Assembly (NCBI GenBank): GCA_003427395.1
Contig: BFEA01000266.1
Location: forward strand, 1,115,195 to 1,139,341
Direction of reading: 5' to 3'
Origin: Chara braunii
Lineage: Eukaryota; Streptophyta; Charophyceae; Charales; Characeae
Length of the DNA stretch: 24,147 nucleotides
Under the pieces are notes generated by a model. It had not been told where the DNA came from. It searched no databases and worked only from the letters and a program-made list of their open reading frames with translations. The position numbers and the translations under genes were made by a program. Shown here in pieces: positions 1 to 8,053 of this stretch (the first letter of the stretch is position 1; the number at the start of each line of letters is the position of its first letter).

Positions 1-21
1 GCTTCAATCCAAACCTCGACG

Positions 22-223
22 CCAGAAGGTCTAAAAGGTAGAAGCAAAGGTTTGCCATGAAGTAGGATCTCGACGCTCACTCGAGTTCGGACTCCTCCTG
101 GTGCTCGGGGGCGCTAAGCTGTCGCCACGTGGCCGCACCAGAAGGTCTAGAAGGTATCAGCGAAGGTTTGCCATCAAGTAAGAGCTCGACGCTCATTAGA
201 GCTGGAATTCCTCCTGGTCGTTC
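22..223. repeat. Two-copy diverged direct repeat, ~86-bp unit at 116-bp spacing
   Basis: The unit beginning CCAGAAGGTCTA at 22 recurs at 138, and both copies run to a CCTCCTGGT block near 100 and 216. The copies share most positions, including AGGTTTGCCAT and CTCGACGCTCA. Read on the minus strand, both copies give a similar peptide (VE, then two leucines, GKP, RPSG, W). The spacing is not a multiple of three and one frame is closed, so coding is not supported. It looks like part of a dispersed repeat cut by the window edge. Confidence 0.7.
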
Positions 224-235
224 GTCAATTCCTGT

Positions 236-297
236 ACTCTCCTCCTCCTCCTCCTCCTCCTCCTCCTCCTCCTCCTGCTGCCGCTGCTGCTGCTGCT
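236..297. repeat. TCC then CTG trinucleotide microsatellite
   Basis: About 13 uninterrupted CTC/TCC units are followed directly by CTG/CTGCCG units. In one plus frame this gives poly-serine then poly-cysteine, and on the other strand poly-glutamate. These are artefacts of the repeat, and no conserved protein sequence flanks them. Confidence 0.9.
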
Positions 298-812
298 CAC
301 CCCTGACCACCGGGACCATCGCGAACCCTCCGTCGTTCCTCGCCACAACACCCCCCATCGACTTCTCGGCGACGTACTCAGACCATATCCAGCATATCCA
401 CCGGCTGCGTGCCCGCGTTACTTCTTCCCACTGCGTGTCGCCCGTCGCTTATCTCCCATCAACCCGTCCAATTGCGCTGAGATCAGCTGACCTCGCACTC
501 ACCTCTACTTTTCCTCAACCTTCTCCCTTCATGAGCGAGAACTTCAAGAGCTGTACGTCACTCATGGTCCTTTTCCGCTTGCCTTCTCATTCCTCCCCCT
601 TTCGAAGCCAGCCGCCAGACTCTGGCTTCTCATCTTTTTCTCTCTCCAACGAGCACATTCATTCCTCCTCCCTCCCACTTTGCACTGCTGTCGCGCAGTT
701 GCAGTCGATCGAATGAACGATGTCAACAAGACAGCGAAGATCGGGAAAGAATTTTAGGAGTGAAAAGAGAGAGAAAGAGGTGTAGAGAGAGCACAACAGT
801 GTACAGTGATCA

Positions 813-906
813 GAGCGGCAGCCGCGATAGCGCACCTGCCGCTCGCTCATCGCGCGCCACCACCTCTTAGTATATAAATAGATTACATTGTTATGTTAGT
901 GTAATC
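813..906. promoter_or_regulatory. TATA-like box between two perfect or near-perfect stem-loops
   Basis: GAGCGGCAG (813-821) pairs perfectly with CTGCCGCTC (836-844). TATATAAATA, a textbook plant TATA-box shape, follows at 871-880. Then GATTACATT (881-889) pairs with AGTGTAATC (898-906) with one T-G wobble. No convincing downstream reading frame was found: the first ATG, at 974, opens only a 20-codon frame. It could be a promoter for a noncoding transcript or chance in an AT-rich patch. Confidence 0.3.
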
Positions 907-1202
907 ACTCCTTCCAGATCCAACCCATCGTCATTGTCCAACGCACCAGAGACCGCATTTAGCAGGAAACACAATGGTTGGAACCGCAGTTAACCAAGCC
1001 ATCGTCAGTTGTACAACGATTCAGAGACCGCAATGAGCAAGAAAAACAGTAGTTTGGGCATCATGGCATTAGAGAAAACACAAACAGAGGAAAGCAAGAG
1101 AAGTGCTGCCGGAACCCAACGTCGCCGATGGAGCGCGCGGGCGACGATTTGGCATGCGTATGCGTACGTGTGGGCTTCAAAACCACCCCACACAAAGATG
1201 AG

Positions 1203-1204
1203 AT

Positions 1205-1236
<32 letters not shown>

Positions 1237-1275
1237 TAATCAAATCAATCAATCAATCAATCAATCAATTAATCA

Positions 1276-1326
<51 letters not shown>
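1203..1326. repeat. CAAT/ATCA tetranucleotide microsatellite
   Basis: This is a long run of ATCA units, broken by two TTAATCAA interruptions spaced about 36 bp apart. That spacing suggests a higher-order duplication inside the microsatellite. A shorter tract of the same motif lies at 1568-1598. The INQSINQ peptides seen in translation are products of the repeat. The rest of 720-1990 shows no gene I can support. Confidence 0.95.
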
Positions 1327-1567
1327 TCAGGCAAGGCAAGGAATCCACTCAATGACTGTCCAATTACAGTATTATTCATTCGTAACGACAAATCTCTTCC
1401 GACGATGATAATTTCCCGGGTCATCCATTCATGACAGTAGCAGCACACCCCACCAACCAATCTCGATGGCACGCCACACGGGCGCCGGCTTACCTCCCTC
1501 CCCCCGCCCATCCACCCAAATCCACCACCACAACCGCCGCCTGCATTTCCAACACATCGTTCTCATC

Positions 1568-1598
1568 GATCAATCAATCAATCAATCAATTGATCAAT
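1568..1598. repeat. Second short CAAT/ATCA microsatellite
   Basis: About seven ATCA units ending in ATTGATCAATA. It has the same motif and orientation as the larger tract 250 bp upstream. Confidence 0.85.
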
Positions 1599-1991
1599 AC
1601 CTTTCATCTCTCATCAGATTCGAGAACGTATGCCAACAACAAAGCAACAACTCCCAGCTTGCAAGAAGCGCTGTCCCCACGGACATGGTTCCAATCGTGA
1701 GCCGCTGCCTCTGCCGCTGCCATCGCCGCCGCTGCGACGCCACCTCCGACGTTCGCCGTCTTTCAGGGAATAGAAAAGAATACTACTTACTGTCGCAAAC
1801 GTTTGCTGCAGCTGCTCTCTGCAGCACAGTAGAGCCTATCGCAACCTAAGAAACAAAGCCGCAAGGTCTTGCAAAGTAATCAAAGACACAATCTTCTTGG
1901 CAATCGAACCACTACACTACCACCAACTTACAGTATTAACTTTATCGCATGGCCTTTCTGACGCTCATCCCTCTTTCCATGACTCCTCCCT

Positions 1992-4900
1992 TCACCCCAT
2001 GATTCCCCAATCTTCCAGAACATTCGATTGGAGATAGGTTTGAATCGTATCGATGAGTCGATCAACGCGGAACCAATCAAAGTTGACGGTGCACCTCTCT
2101 TCGTCCATCTCCGCCTTCCTTCGAAGCTTGACACTCAGCTCCCGGAGCTCCGTGCATCCCTTCTCCACAGCGCGCATTCCGTCTGACGTCACCCTACTGT
2201 TCGACATGATGAGCTGTGTCAAAGCCCGCGCGTATCGGCCAAGTTCACACATGGCTTGGTCATCGACCCCACGGCACTCTACCAAGCTCAGCGTCTTCAG
2301 CTGGCGGCAATGCTTGGCCACCTCCTTGAGCGCCGTCCATCCCACGTAACACTTGCTGATGGACAAGCTCGTGAGGCTCGGGCAGTGACTGGCTAGGCAG
2401 ATCAGGCCCTTGTTCCAGTTGGGATTGAAGCGATGGTGGTTCCCGGGGTCGAGCGCAAGCCCGCGCAGCTTCGGGCAGCCTTGCGCGATGGCGCGGAAGC
2501 TAGCGCCCGTGAGATTGGGACACTCGGAGATCTCCAAGACCTCGAGGTGTCGGCAGCCGCGCGCCAATGCGCTCAGGCCGACGTCCGTGACATCGCTCGC
2601 CGTGGTGAATTCGATGTCCACCCCGTCGGGGTTCACGTCGATGGGATCGGCAGAGAGCTTGAGTTCCACGAGATCTCTGCAAAAGCTCCCGATGGCGGTC
2701 AGGCCGCCGTCGCAATTGCCTTGGTAGTCGAGCTGGAGGTGCGTGAGGCGGCGGCAGCCCGAAGCTAGGTAAGCTATGGCGTCTGACGTCAGCGGATTGC
2801 CCGGATTCTGACAGTGGAATTTGGTCAAGGAGGGGCAGTTGGCGCCGATGTCCTTCAGGAGAGCATCCTCCACCTGCATGTTGCCCGTGAGGTCGAGTTC
2901 GGTGATCTGGGCGCAAGTCGAGGAGGAGCTGAAGATGGTCAGCGGTTCCAGCAGCGACGTGCAGCAATTGACCAAGTGCAGAAAGCGGAGGTTCGCGCAG
3001 GAGCGGAGGAGGGTCGCAAGACCCGGCTGATCGTATTCAACGCTGTTCAGATTCAAAGTCTCCAGCTTTTGACACGTGGCAGCCAATCCGTCCAGTTCCG
3101 CGCGCGAGAGCAAGGGGAAATCCTCATGGCTGACGCTCTCGTTCTCGATGTGCAGCTCCTTCATTTCCCTGAGGCCGTTGTCGACAATGGCGCGCAGTGC
3201 GGGGGCCACAAGATGCATACAATGGTCTAGCCGCAACCTCTCGAACGTGGATGATCGCCGTCGAAGGCACTTAATCATCCCCACAGCGCTCACCCCCTCG
3301 AAGAAGCCGATCAGAGAGAGAGACTTGAGCCGCGGGCACCCGCGGCCCAACTCCGCCATCCCTTTGTCGGTTATCGCGTTGCCGGAATCGACCAGATCCA
3401 GATCATCGCCGTTGCCCTGCCGCACAGTCTGATTCGACAGACTGAGGGACTCCAGAACGGCGCAATGCAGCGCTATGATGGACAACCAGGTGTCGTTCGC
3501 GTGACGACAAACGCCCAAATCCAGCTGCTGAAGCCGGTGCAGGCTGGGGAGAATCTTGGCGAGACCCAACCGATCCCTCGGATCGCGATCCCAGCCGAAG
3601 AATCCCGCCCTTCCCCCCCCAACGGACTCCGCCTCCGCATTCGTCACCGACGCCGCCGCCGCCGCCGGCCCGCCGCCGCTTCTTCTTTTTTCTTCTTGCT
3701 GCCGTTCCCAGCGCTGATGCTGCTGCTGCGGCTGAAGATGGCGCCACTGCTGCTGCAGCAGCATTTCAACTCGAGTAGGAGGAGGAGGAGGAGGATGTGG
3801 AGCGTAAGCATGATGTTGATGTTGATGATGATGATATTGTGGTTGATAAAGAAGAATGGCATTGTAATGGTACTCGTCTCCAAGCGCCTCCAATCTACGG
3901 TCTACGTCGAGGTGGTCCCCCCCACGCCGAGCGAACTGCTGTTGCTGCTGCTGCTCGTGCCGCTGAAGTGCTGCCGCCGGCGCGGCGCGCTTTCCCCGGC
4001 TGACCGCCGAAGAGTCGGGCGAGGCAAGCTGGTAAGGTTGTGCTGATGGATGGGAAGCGTCGGCGCCACTGGCGCCGCTCTTCTGCAAGAAGTCGCTCGC
4101 GATGCGCAAGTCCCGCAGAGCCGTCAGTTTCGATAGATAACCCCACGCCTCTCGCCTTATATCCCCGCATAGCACCAGCTGCAGCTCGTCCAGCCGCGGC
4201 AACGCCGTTCCTAGCATCGCCAAAGCTTCTTCCGTTAAACACGCGTCCCCAGCATTCCCCCTCAATTCGTTGATCGACAGGCTTTGCACATTCTGAAACC
4301 TTTTCAAGAGGATTCTAAACCGACGAGAGTAGTCGGCTCCCAGAGAGGCGGGGCAGCGGCGCAACTTGAGCACGCGGCGCGAGCTGGACTCCACCACGAA
4401 CCACCGCTTACACACCTGACGACACGCGTTCCGATCGCGCAAGGACAGCTTGTCGAATATGTCTGACAATGCGCTGTCGGGCAGCATGCAGTTGATGCCA
4501 TTCGCCTCCATAATAGCTCGATGATTGGGGCTGGAAGGAGGCTCGTCGACGCCCGAACTCCTCAACACAGATGGATCGCGAGGCAGAGAATAAGGCGCAG
4601 CACGGTGATGAGCAATAGGAGGGTAGACAGGGAGACCACCACCTCCTACTACTACGACTACTCCTTCTCTTCCTCCTCCTCCTCGCCCCGCAGCGTGACT
4701 GCTTTCACTGCAGGCAGAGAAAGAGGTAAGTGCCCGAGCACTTGCTGCTTCTGTTGCAGCTGGCGCTGGAAGAAGACGTGAAGCAGCGGGGGAACCACCC
4801 CCCTCCCCCCCCGCTTGAGAGGCTGGGTCGACAGGAGGACAACTACACTGTGGACCTCCGGCTCTCCGACCTAGAGCCCGTCCTCCACCTACAGTGGGAG

Positions 4901-5660
4901 AGAGGGGGAGGGGATTCCAAGGGGTTGCTGTCGACGATGCAGAAGCAGCTGCAGCGGGAGAAGCAGCAACTACCGTCGTGCAAGTGCGAATCGGGGGACC
5001 ACCACCCTCTCCTCCACTACCTTCACATCCAGGAGCACACGAGGGAGCTTCGGCACTGGATGTTTCCGCTTCCGCTGCTGCTGCTGCTATAGAACCTGCA
5101 GCGGGAGTGGTGGGGACGGCTGAGGAACTGACGGCGAGAGGACCCTGTGCTTGACAACCTCCTGCTCCCCTTTCTCCTCTATCTCCTACTGTTTGTCGGA
5201 GAGCAGAGCAAGACGCACCATGAGCAGGAGGCTCGGCTGCAGCAGCTGCAGCGAGAGGAGAAATAAAGACGGCAGCAGCAGGGGGGGAAGGGAGAGGCGC
5301 AGGCGGAGGGGAGAGAGGAGGAACAGCAGATCGAGGAGGAGGGGGAGGAGGAGGAGGAGGAGGAGAGAGGGCAACAGAAGGGGAAGAAGAAAGAGTGTTC
5401 CGCTTGCGGTTGTGGGAATCACTTACATCGGACGACGGAGAATAACGACACCCGCAATCTTCCCTAGACTGCGAGTCGTGGATTGGCTTTTGCTGTTTGT
5501 GGTCTCCCTCCGCCGTCGACTCATCGTTGATGGCGGTACGTGTGTATGGGCAGTCACGGCTTGCACAAGTATAACTACCTGTAGGAGAACATGGACAAGA
5601 AATACGAGGCCCACACACAGGACTCGACCCACAATCCGACTGACTGTTGGAGGAAGCCAT
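1992..5660 (-). CDS. F-box/leucine-rich-repeat protein, probable SCF ubiquitin-ligase substrate receptor (1222 aa)
   Basis: Single uninterrupted frame. Residues 1-383 are Ser/Pro/Ala/Gly-rich low complexity, with a proline run near residue 105 and a Gly/Val run near 330. An F-box follows at about 392-435 (MLPDSALSDIFDKLSLRDRN, then VCKRWFVVE), the part that binds SKP1 in SCF ligases. LRRs start at about 440-530, are interrupted by a Q/H/P-rich stretch at about 530-693, and resume at about 695-1190 with some 14 degenerate cysteine-containing type repeats (for example LETLNLNS, LEVLEISEC, LKTLSLVEC). The order F-box, KRF segment, EEALAML and LRRs recalls plant VFB/SKIP2-type F-box proteins, but family membership is a guess. 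An internal Met at residue 384 (codon at 4509-4511), eight residues before the F-box, would give an 839-aa protein of more usual size. The first Met is kept because the frame is open for 383 codons upstream of it. No intron is evident. Nothing in the sequence reveals the substrate. Confidence 0.85.
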   Translation of the reverse strand: MASSNSQSDCGSSPVCGPRISCPCSPTGSYTCASRDCPYTRTAINDESTAEGDHKQQKPIHDSQSREDCGCRYSPSSDVSDSHNRKRNTLSSSPSVALSPPPPPPPPPPRSAVPPLSPPPAPLPSPPAAAVFISPLAAAAAAEPPAHGASCSALRQTVGDRGERGAGGCQAQGPLAVSSSAVPTTPAAGSIAAAAAEAETSSAEAPSCAPGCEGSGGEGGGPPIRTCTTVVAASPAAAASASSTATPWNPLPLSPTVGGGRALGRRAGGPQCSCPPVDPASQAGGEGGGSPAASRLLPAPAATEAASARALTSFSACSESSHAAGRGGGGREGVVVVVGGGGLPVYPPIAHHRAAPYSLPRDPSVLRSSGVDEPPSSPNHRAIMEANGINCMLPDSALSDIFDKLSLRDRNACRQVCKRWFVVESSSRRVLKLRRCPASLGADYSRRFRILLKRFQNVQSLSINELRGNAGDACLTEEALAMLGTALPRLDELQLVLCGDIRREAWGYLSKLTALRDLRIASDFLQKSGASGADASHPSAQPYQLASPDSSAVSRGKRAAPAAALQRHEQQQQQQFARRGGDHLDVDRRLEALGDEYHYNAILLYQPQYHHHQHQHHAYAPHPPPPPPTRVEMLLQQQWRHLQPQQQHQRWERQQEEKRRSGGGPAAAAASVTNAEAESVGGGRAGFFGWDRDPRDRLGLAKILPSLHRLQQLDLGVCRHANDTWLSIIALHCAVLESLSLSNQTVRQGNGDDLDLVDSGNAITDKGMAELGRGCPRLKSLSLIGFFEGVSAVGMIKCLRRRSSTFERLRLDHCMHLVAPALRAIVDNGLREMKELHIENESVSHEDFPLLSRAELDGLAATCQKLETLNLNSVEYDQPGLATLLRSCANLRFLHLVNCCTSLLEPLTIFSSSSTCAQITELDLTGNMQVEDALLKDIGANCPSLTKFHCQNPGNPLTSDAIAYLASGCRRLTHLQLDYQGNCDGGLTAIGSFCRDLVELKLSADPIDVNPDGVDIEFTTASDVTDVGLSALARGCRHLEVLEISECPNLTGASFRAIAQGCPKLRGLALDPGNHHRFNPNWNKGLICLASHCPSLTSLSISKCYVGWTALKEVAKHCRQLKTLSLVECRGVDDQAMCELGRYARALTQLIMSNSRVTSDGMRAVEKGCTELRELSVKLRRKAEMDEERCTVNFDWFRVDRLIDTIQTYLQSNVLEDWGIMG
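4356..4511 (-). other. F-box domain and alternative start of the F-box/LRR gene
   Basis: The ATG at 4509-4511 encodes residue 384, immediately before the F-box core (LPDSALSDIF...VCKRW). F-box proteins normally carry the F-box near the N-terminus, and the 383 residues before it are compositionally biased. This codon is therefore a serious candidate for the true start, with the upstream part being 5' UTR or a separate exon. Confidence 0.5.
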
Positions 5661-5675
5661 TGCGCGCCGAGCCGC

Positions 5676-5890
5676 CCGGTTTACCCAGCATCCGCGGGTG
5701 CTGTGGCTGCCGCCTGTTCCTCACTGGAGATCCCACTCCCGCCTGCTCAGGGTTTTGCAGTTTACCTCGCCAGAGACATGGAACCTGATCGTAGAGCGAC
5801 GGGAATACTCTTTCAAATAAGCCGACTAGACAGAGGACAGTTTATTACCGCTGCCGACGGCGTCCAATCTTCAACCCTGGACTCGATGAC
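5676..5890. repeat. Copy 1 of a ~200-bp diverged direct repeat, just upstream of the F-box start
   Basis: Starts CCGGTTTACCCAGCATCCG and runs through GTGCTGTGGCTGC, TCAGGGTTTTGC and TAGACAGAGGACAG to TCAACCCTGGACT. Copy 2 at 7076-7275 has the same blocks in the same order, offset by 1400 falling to 1390 bp, with scattered substitutions and small indels. Copy 1 begins 16 bp upstream of the F-box gene's first ATG, so it forms its 5' UTR or proximal promoter. Confidence 0.8.
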
Positions 5891-5997
5891 AACGATTCCC
5901 TTCCCTTTTCCTTTTCCTCCTCCTCACCCGCACCGACGTGCTATACAGCGCGCTTCAACCACACCATAATTACAAAAGCCGCCTGCCATGACCTCTC

Positions 5998-5999
5998 TC

Positions 6000-6042
<43 letters not shown>

Positions 6043-6190
6043 CTGTCTTTGTTTGTGTGTGTGTGTGTGTGTGTGCGTGTGTGTGTGTGCATATTTCCGT
6101 GTGCTTGAGCGTGCGCGCGCGCGGGCGTTTATGTGTACGGTGTGTGTGTGTGTATACGCGTGTGCGTGTGTGCGCGCGCGCGCGCGCGTT
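5998..6190. repeat. GT/TG dinucleotide tract passing into GC alternation
   Basis: Long (TG)n runs with short interruptions at 6005-6090 and 6138-6170 end in pure CG alternation at about 6173-6189. Alternating purine-pyrimidine DNA of this length is a classic Z-DNA-prone sequence. It lies about 350-530 bp upstream of the F-box start. The Cys-Val and His-Thr reading frames across it are artefacts. Confidence 0.9.
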
Positions 6191-6222
6191 GCGCAATGAA
6201 ATTGGAGCTGTCCAGGCATCAA

Positions 6223-6460
6223 GCGATCATTCTTACGGTTTGGCTAACAACGTTATCGTATTTGGAAATCTTATTCTGAATAGCTACCCTTACCGCTGAG
6301 CGGCAGCGGTTTGGTATGAATGCGGTGTCATTCTGAGGGGCGATCCTTGTTACGGTTTCGCTAACAACGTCATCGTATTTGAAAAATTTATTCTGTATAG
6401 CTACCCTCATCGCGCAGCGGTAGCGGTTTGGTATGCATCCGGCGTCATTCTAATAAGGGG
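6223..6460 (+). repeat. Two-unit tandem repeat, ~117 and ~121 bp
   Basis: Unit 1 (6223-6339) and unit 2 (6340-6460) both contain GCGATC, TTACGGTTT, GCTAACAACGT, ATCGTATTTG, TTATTCTG, TAGCTACCCT, AGCGG, AGCGGTTTGGTATG and GTCATTCT in that order. They differ by scattered substitutions plus a 4-bp insertion near the end of unit 2. The tandem stops exactly where a TATA-like box begins, so these may be duplicated upstream promoter units. Confidence 0.85.
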
Positions 6461-6470
6461 TATTTAAGTA
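6461..6470 (+). promoter_or_regulatory. TATA-like box after the tandem repeat
   Basis: TATTTAAGTA follows directly on the second tandem unit, and is followed by a GC-richer stretch and AATCAGTTCAAGTCG. The layout of tandem upstream units followed by a TATTTAA box resembles a plant-type or LTR-type core promoter reading rightward, away from the F-box gene. No convincing downstream gene is seen. Confidence 0.35.
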
Positions 6471-6536
6471 AAGCCGGTCGGCTTCTGTAATCAGTTCAAG
6501 TCGTTCACTTCGAGAACACACTGCTTCACCTCCTCT

Positions 6537-6680
6537 TCACCCCCCCGCCTCCCCAAACCGAACGCGCGCCGTAACCCACGACTCCAACCCACTCACACCC
6601 CCCCCTCCTCCCCCTCCCCCCCATCCCCCCCCCCCCACTCGCACTCATACGCGCGCGCGCACGCACGCACCCCGCCGCTG
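6537..6680. repeat. C-rich homopolymer patches and CG/CA alternation
   Basis: Several C runs of 5-12 (notably 6598-6640), then alternating CGCGCG and CACGCACGC. The complementary strand has G runs that could form quadruplexes. No coding signal. Confidence 0.8.
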
Positions 6681-6780
6681 CTCACACCCGCGCAGGCACA
6701 CAGACAGACCGAGTCTGCCGCACATGCCGAGGCTCCTGCTCACACACGCACACTCACGCGCGTGCGCACGCCCCGGGGCA

Positions 6781-6866
6781 AGGTCCCACTTGCGCAAATT
6801 ACGAGATTTCGGCCGTTGATCTTTGCTTCTACGGTCAGTATCTCTTAATTCGTTCAAGTGGGACCT
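6781..6866. mobile_element. 86-bp inverted-repeat element, MITE-like
   Basis: AGGTCCCACTTG (6781-6792) is matched exactly by CAAGTGGGACCT (6855-6866). Extended to 25 bp the arms match at about 20 positions. The element is delimited by its arms but shows no clear target-site duplication. It could be a short nonautonomous DNA element or simply a stem-loop. Two further CTCAAGTGC blocks and one TTCAAGTGC block at 7365-7462 share the CAAGTG arm core. Confidence 0.45.
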
Positions 6867-7075
6867 AGCCCCCGAACAGAGTATTTTCTTCGACCTTCCG
6901 CTCCTTTCCCTTTCTATCCTGTCAGTCTCCCTCCCGTCCCCTTATCTATTTCCAGCACTGTAACGTACCTCAAGGTGTGCTGGTCACGTACATCTACCTC
7001 ACCAACCAAACAACCGCAGGGGAGAGAAGAGCAGACACGGCGAGAAGAGGAGAAATTCACTACCGTGATAAACGC

Positions 7076-7275
7076 CGGGTTCATCCAGCGTCCGCGGGTG
7101 CTGTGGCTGCAGTCTGTTCTCACACGAGACCCCACTCCCGCCTCCTCAGGGTTTTGCCTTGTCAGAGCCACGAAACCTCAGCCGTAGAGTGAGGGGAGTA
7201 ATCGTTCAAATACGAGTAGACAGAGGTCAGTTTTCGACGACTGCCGGGGGGTCCAATCTTTAACCGTGGACTTGG
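7076..7275. repeat. Copy 2 of the ~200-bp diverged direct repeat
   Basis: Begins CCGGGTTCATCCAGCGTCCG, shares GTGCTGTGGCTGC, CCCACTCCCGCCT, TCAGGGTTTTGC, CGTAGAG and GTAGACAGAGGTCAG with copy 1, and ends at TTTAACCGTGGACTTG. Homology does not extend into the F-box coding sequence, so this is not a duplicated gene fragment. Confidence 0.8.
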
Positions 7276-7414
7276 GGTCTCGTTCGACACCACGTCAACT
7301 CAAGGGTTGAAGGAAAATTATTCGACCCCACCCTAAAGTCGCCGCGGAGTTGTTTCTACTTTCTGGCTCTCAAGTGCCCACCCTCGAAACTCAAGTGCGG
7401 CTGGGGCAAATTCA

Positions 7415-7460
7415 CACTTGAATTCAAAGGTACCTCTCTGGGCAGCCTTGAGTTCAAGTG
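7415..7460. repeat. Inverted repeat, 15-16-bp arms
   Basis: CACTTGAATTCAAAGG (7415-7430) faces CCTTGAGTTCAAGTG (7446-7460). The arms are complementary apart from one mismatch and one unpaired base. The loop is 15 nt. Confidence 0.6.
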
Positions 7461-7513
7461 CGAGGGGACGGCGGCGCCTACATTGGTGGCGATAATTTTT
7501 ATTTTATTTTTTT

Positions 7514-7535
7514 GGTGGACCGTTCCAGGTCCACC
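7514..7535. repeat. Perfect 8-bp stem-loop
   Basis: GGTGGACC, 6-nt loop GTTCCA, then GGTCCACC. It sits immediately after a T-rich run and before GC-rich sequence. No gene is associated. Confidence 0.6.
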
Positions 7536-7931
7536 GGGTGGTCCAGCCGTCTGGCAGGCCTCTCAACGGGTCGTTGGCAGTGGTACCGTCCGCGGTGGAG
7601 TGTGGCTTGTGCTTTGAGGGGGGGCGAAATGGCCGTTGAGCTAATGGTCGTTGGAGCCCGGCAGTGGGCTGGCGGGGCGTGGGGGTGGAGGGTGGGGTGG
7701 GGGGCGGGAGGGTGTTTGGTTTGGGCAGTTCAAATTTGAACTTTCGGTGGTGGTGCGCACATCCCTGCATTTGGCTGTGCATGAGATGTCATACATCACA
7801 TAGGCGACAACCGTATTGTATTGTATGGTGTTCTGCACGTTCTCCAAATCATCACACCAATGTTGTGCTTTTCGTCGCTGTCTGAGCACGTTTGTCGTCT
7901 TCGTAGGTTGCCGCCGTGTTCGTCCCGTGCC

Positions 7932-8036
7932 GTTGTCGAGCCCATCGGTCCTGCAGAGGGGACCCTCCAGGCTGCGTCATGCAGGATTTTGCAGGACTTC
8001 GCCGTAGAGTGTTGCTGCTCCGTTGCCGAATGCACC
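7932..8036 (-). repeat. Dispersed ~105-bp repeat, copy A (minus orientation)
   Basis: The reverse complement of this stretch matches 14141-14246. Shared blocks are GAGCAGCAACACTCTAC, CGAAGTCCTGCAAA, ATGACGCAG/GTGACGCGG, GGAGGGT and GGACCGATG. Around it on the minus strand is a 160-codon frame (7796-8278) containing EQQHSTAKSCKILHDAAWR. That peptide is recognisable in copy B in pieces, so the family may once have been coding. Confidence 0.8.
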
Positions 8037-8037
8037 C

Positions 8038-8053
8038 GGCGCAGCTCTGCGCC
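8038..8053. repeat. Perfect 7-bp palindrome at the edge of repeat copy A
   Basis: GGCGCAG-CT-CTGCGCC, two bases beyond copy A. It is absent beside copy B, so it is not part of the shared repeat. Confidence 0.6.

Noticed and set aside
129-716. 195-codon plus-strand frame with Ser and Cys runs
   Set aside because: Driven by the TCC/CTG microsatellite and neighbouring pyrimidine-rich sequence; no domain and no conserved context.
1880-1991. Polyadenylation signal of the F-box gene
   Set aside because: No AATAAA on the minus strand after the stop; a TGTAA near 1930 is too short to rely on.
5151-5969. 272-codon plus-strand frame antisense to the F-box gene start
   Set aside because: Arg/Ser-rich shadow of the low-complexity N-terminal coding region, continued through the repeat upstream; no recognisable motif.
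5924-6299. Cys/Val and His/Thr frames on both strands
   Set aside because: Direct translation of the TG/CA microsatellite.
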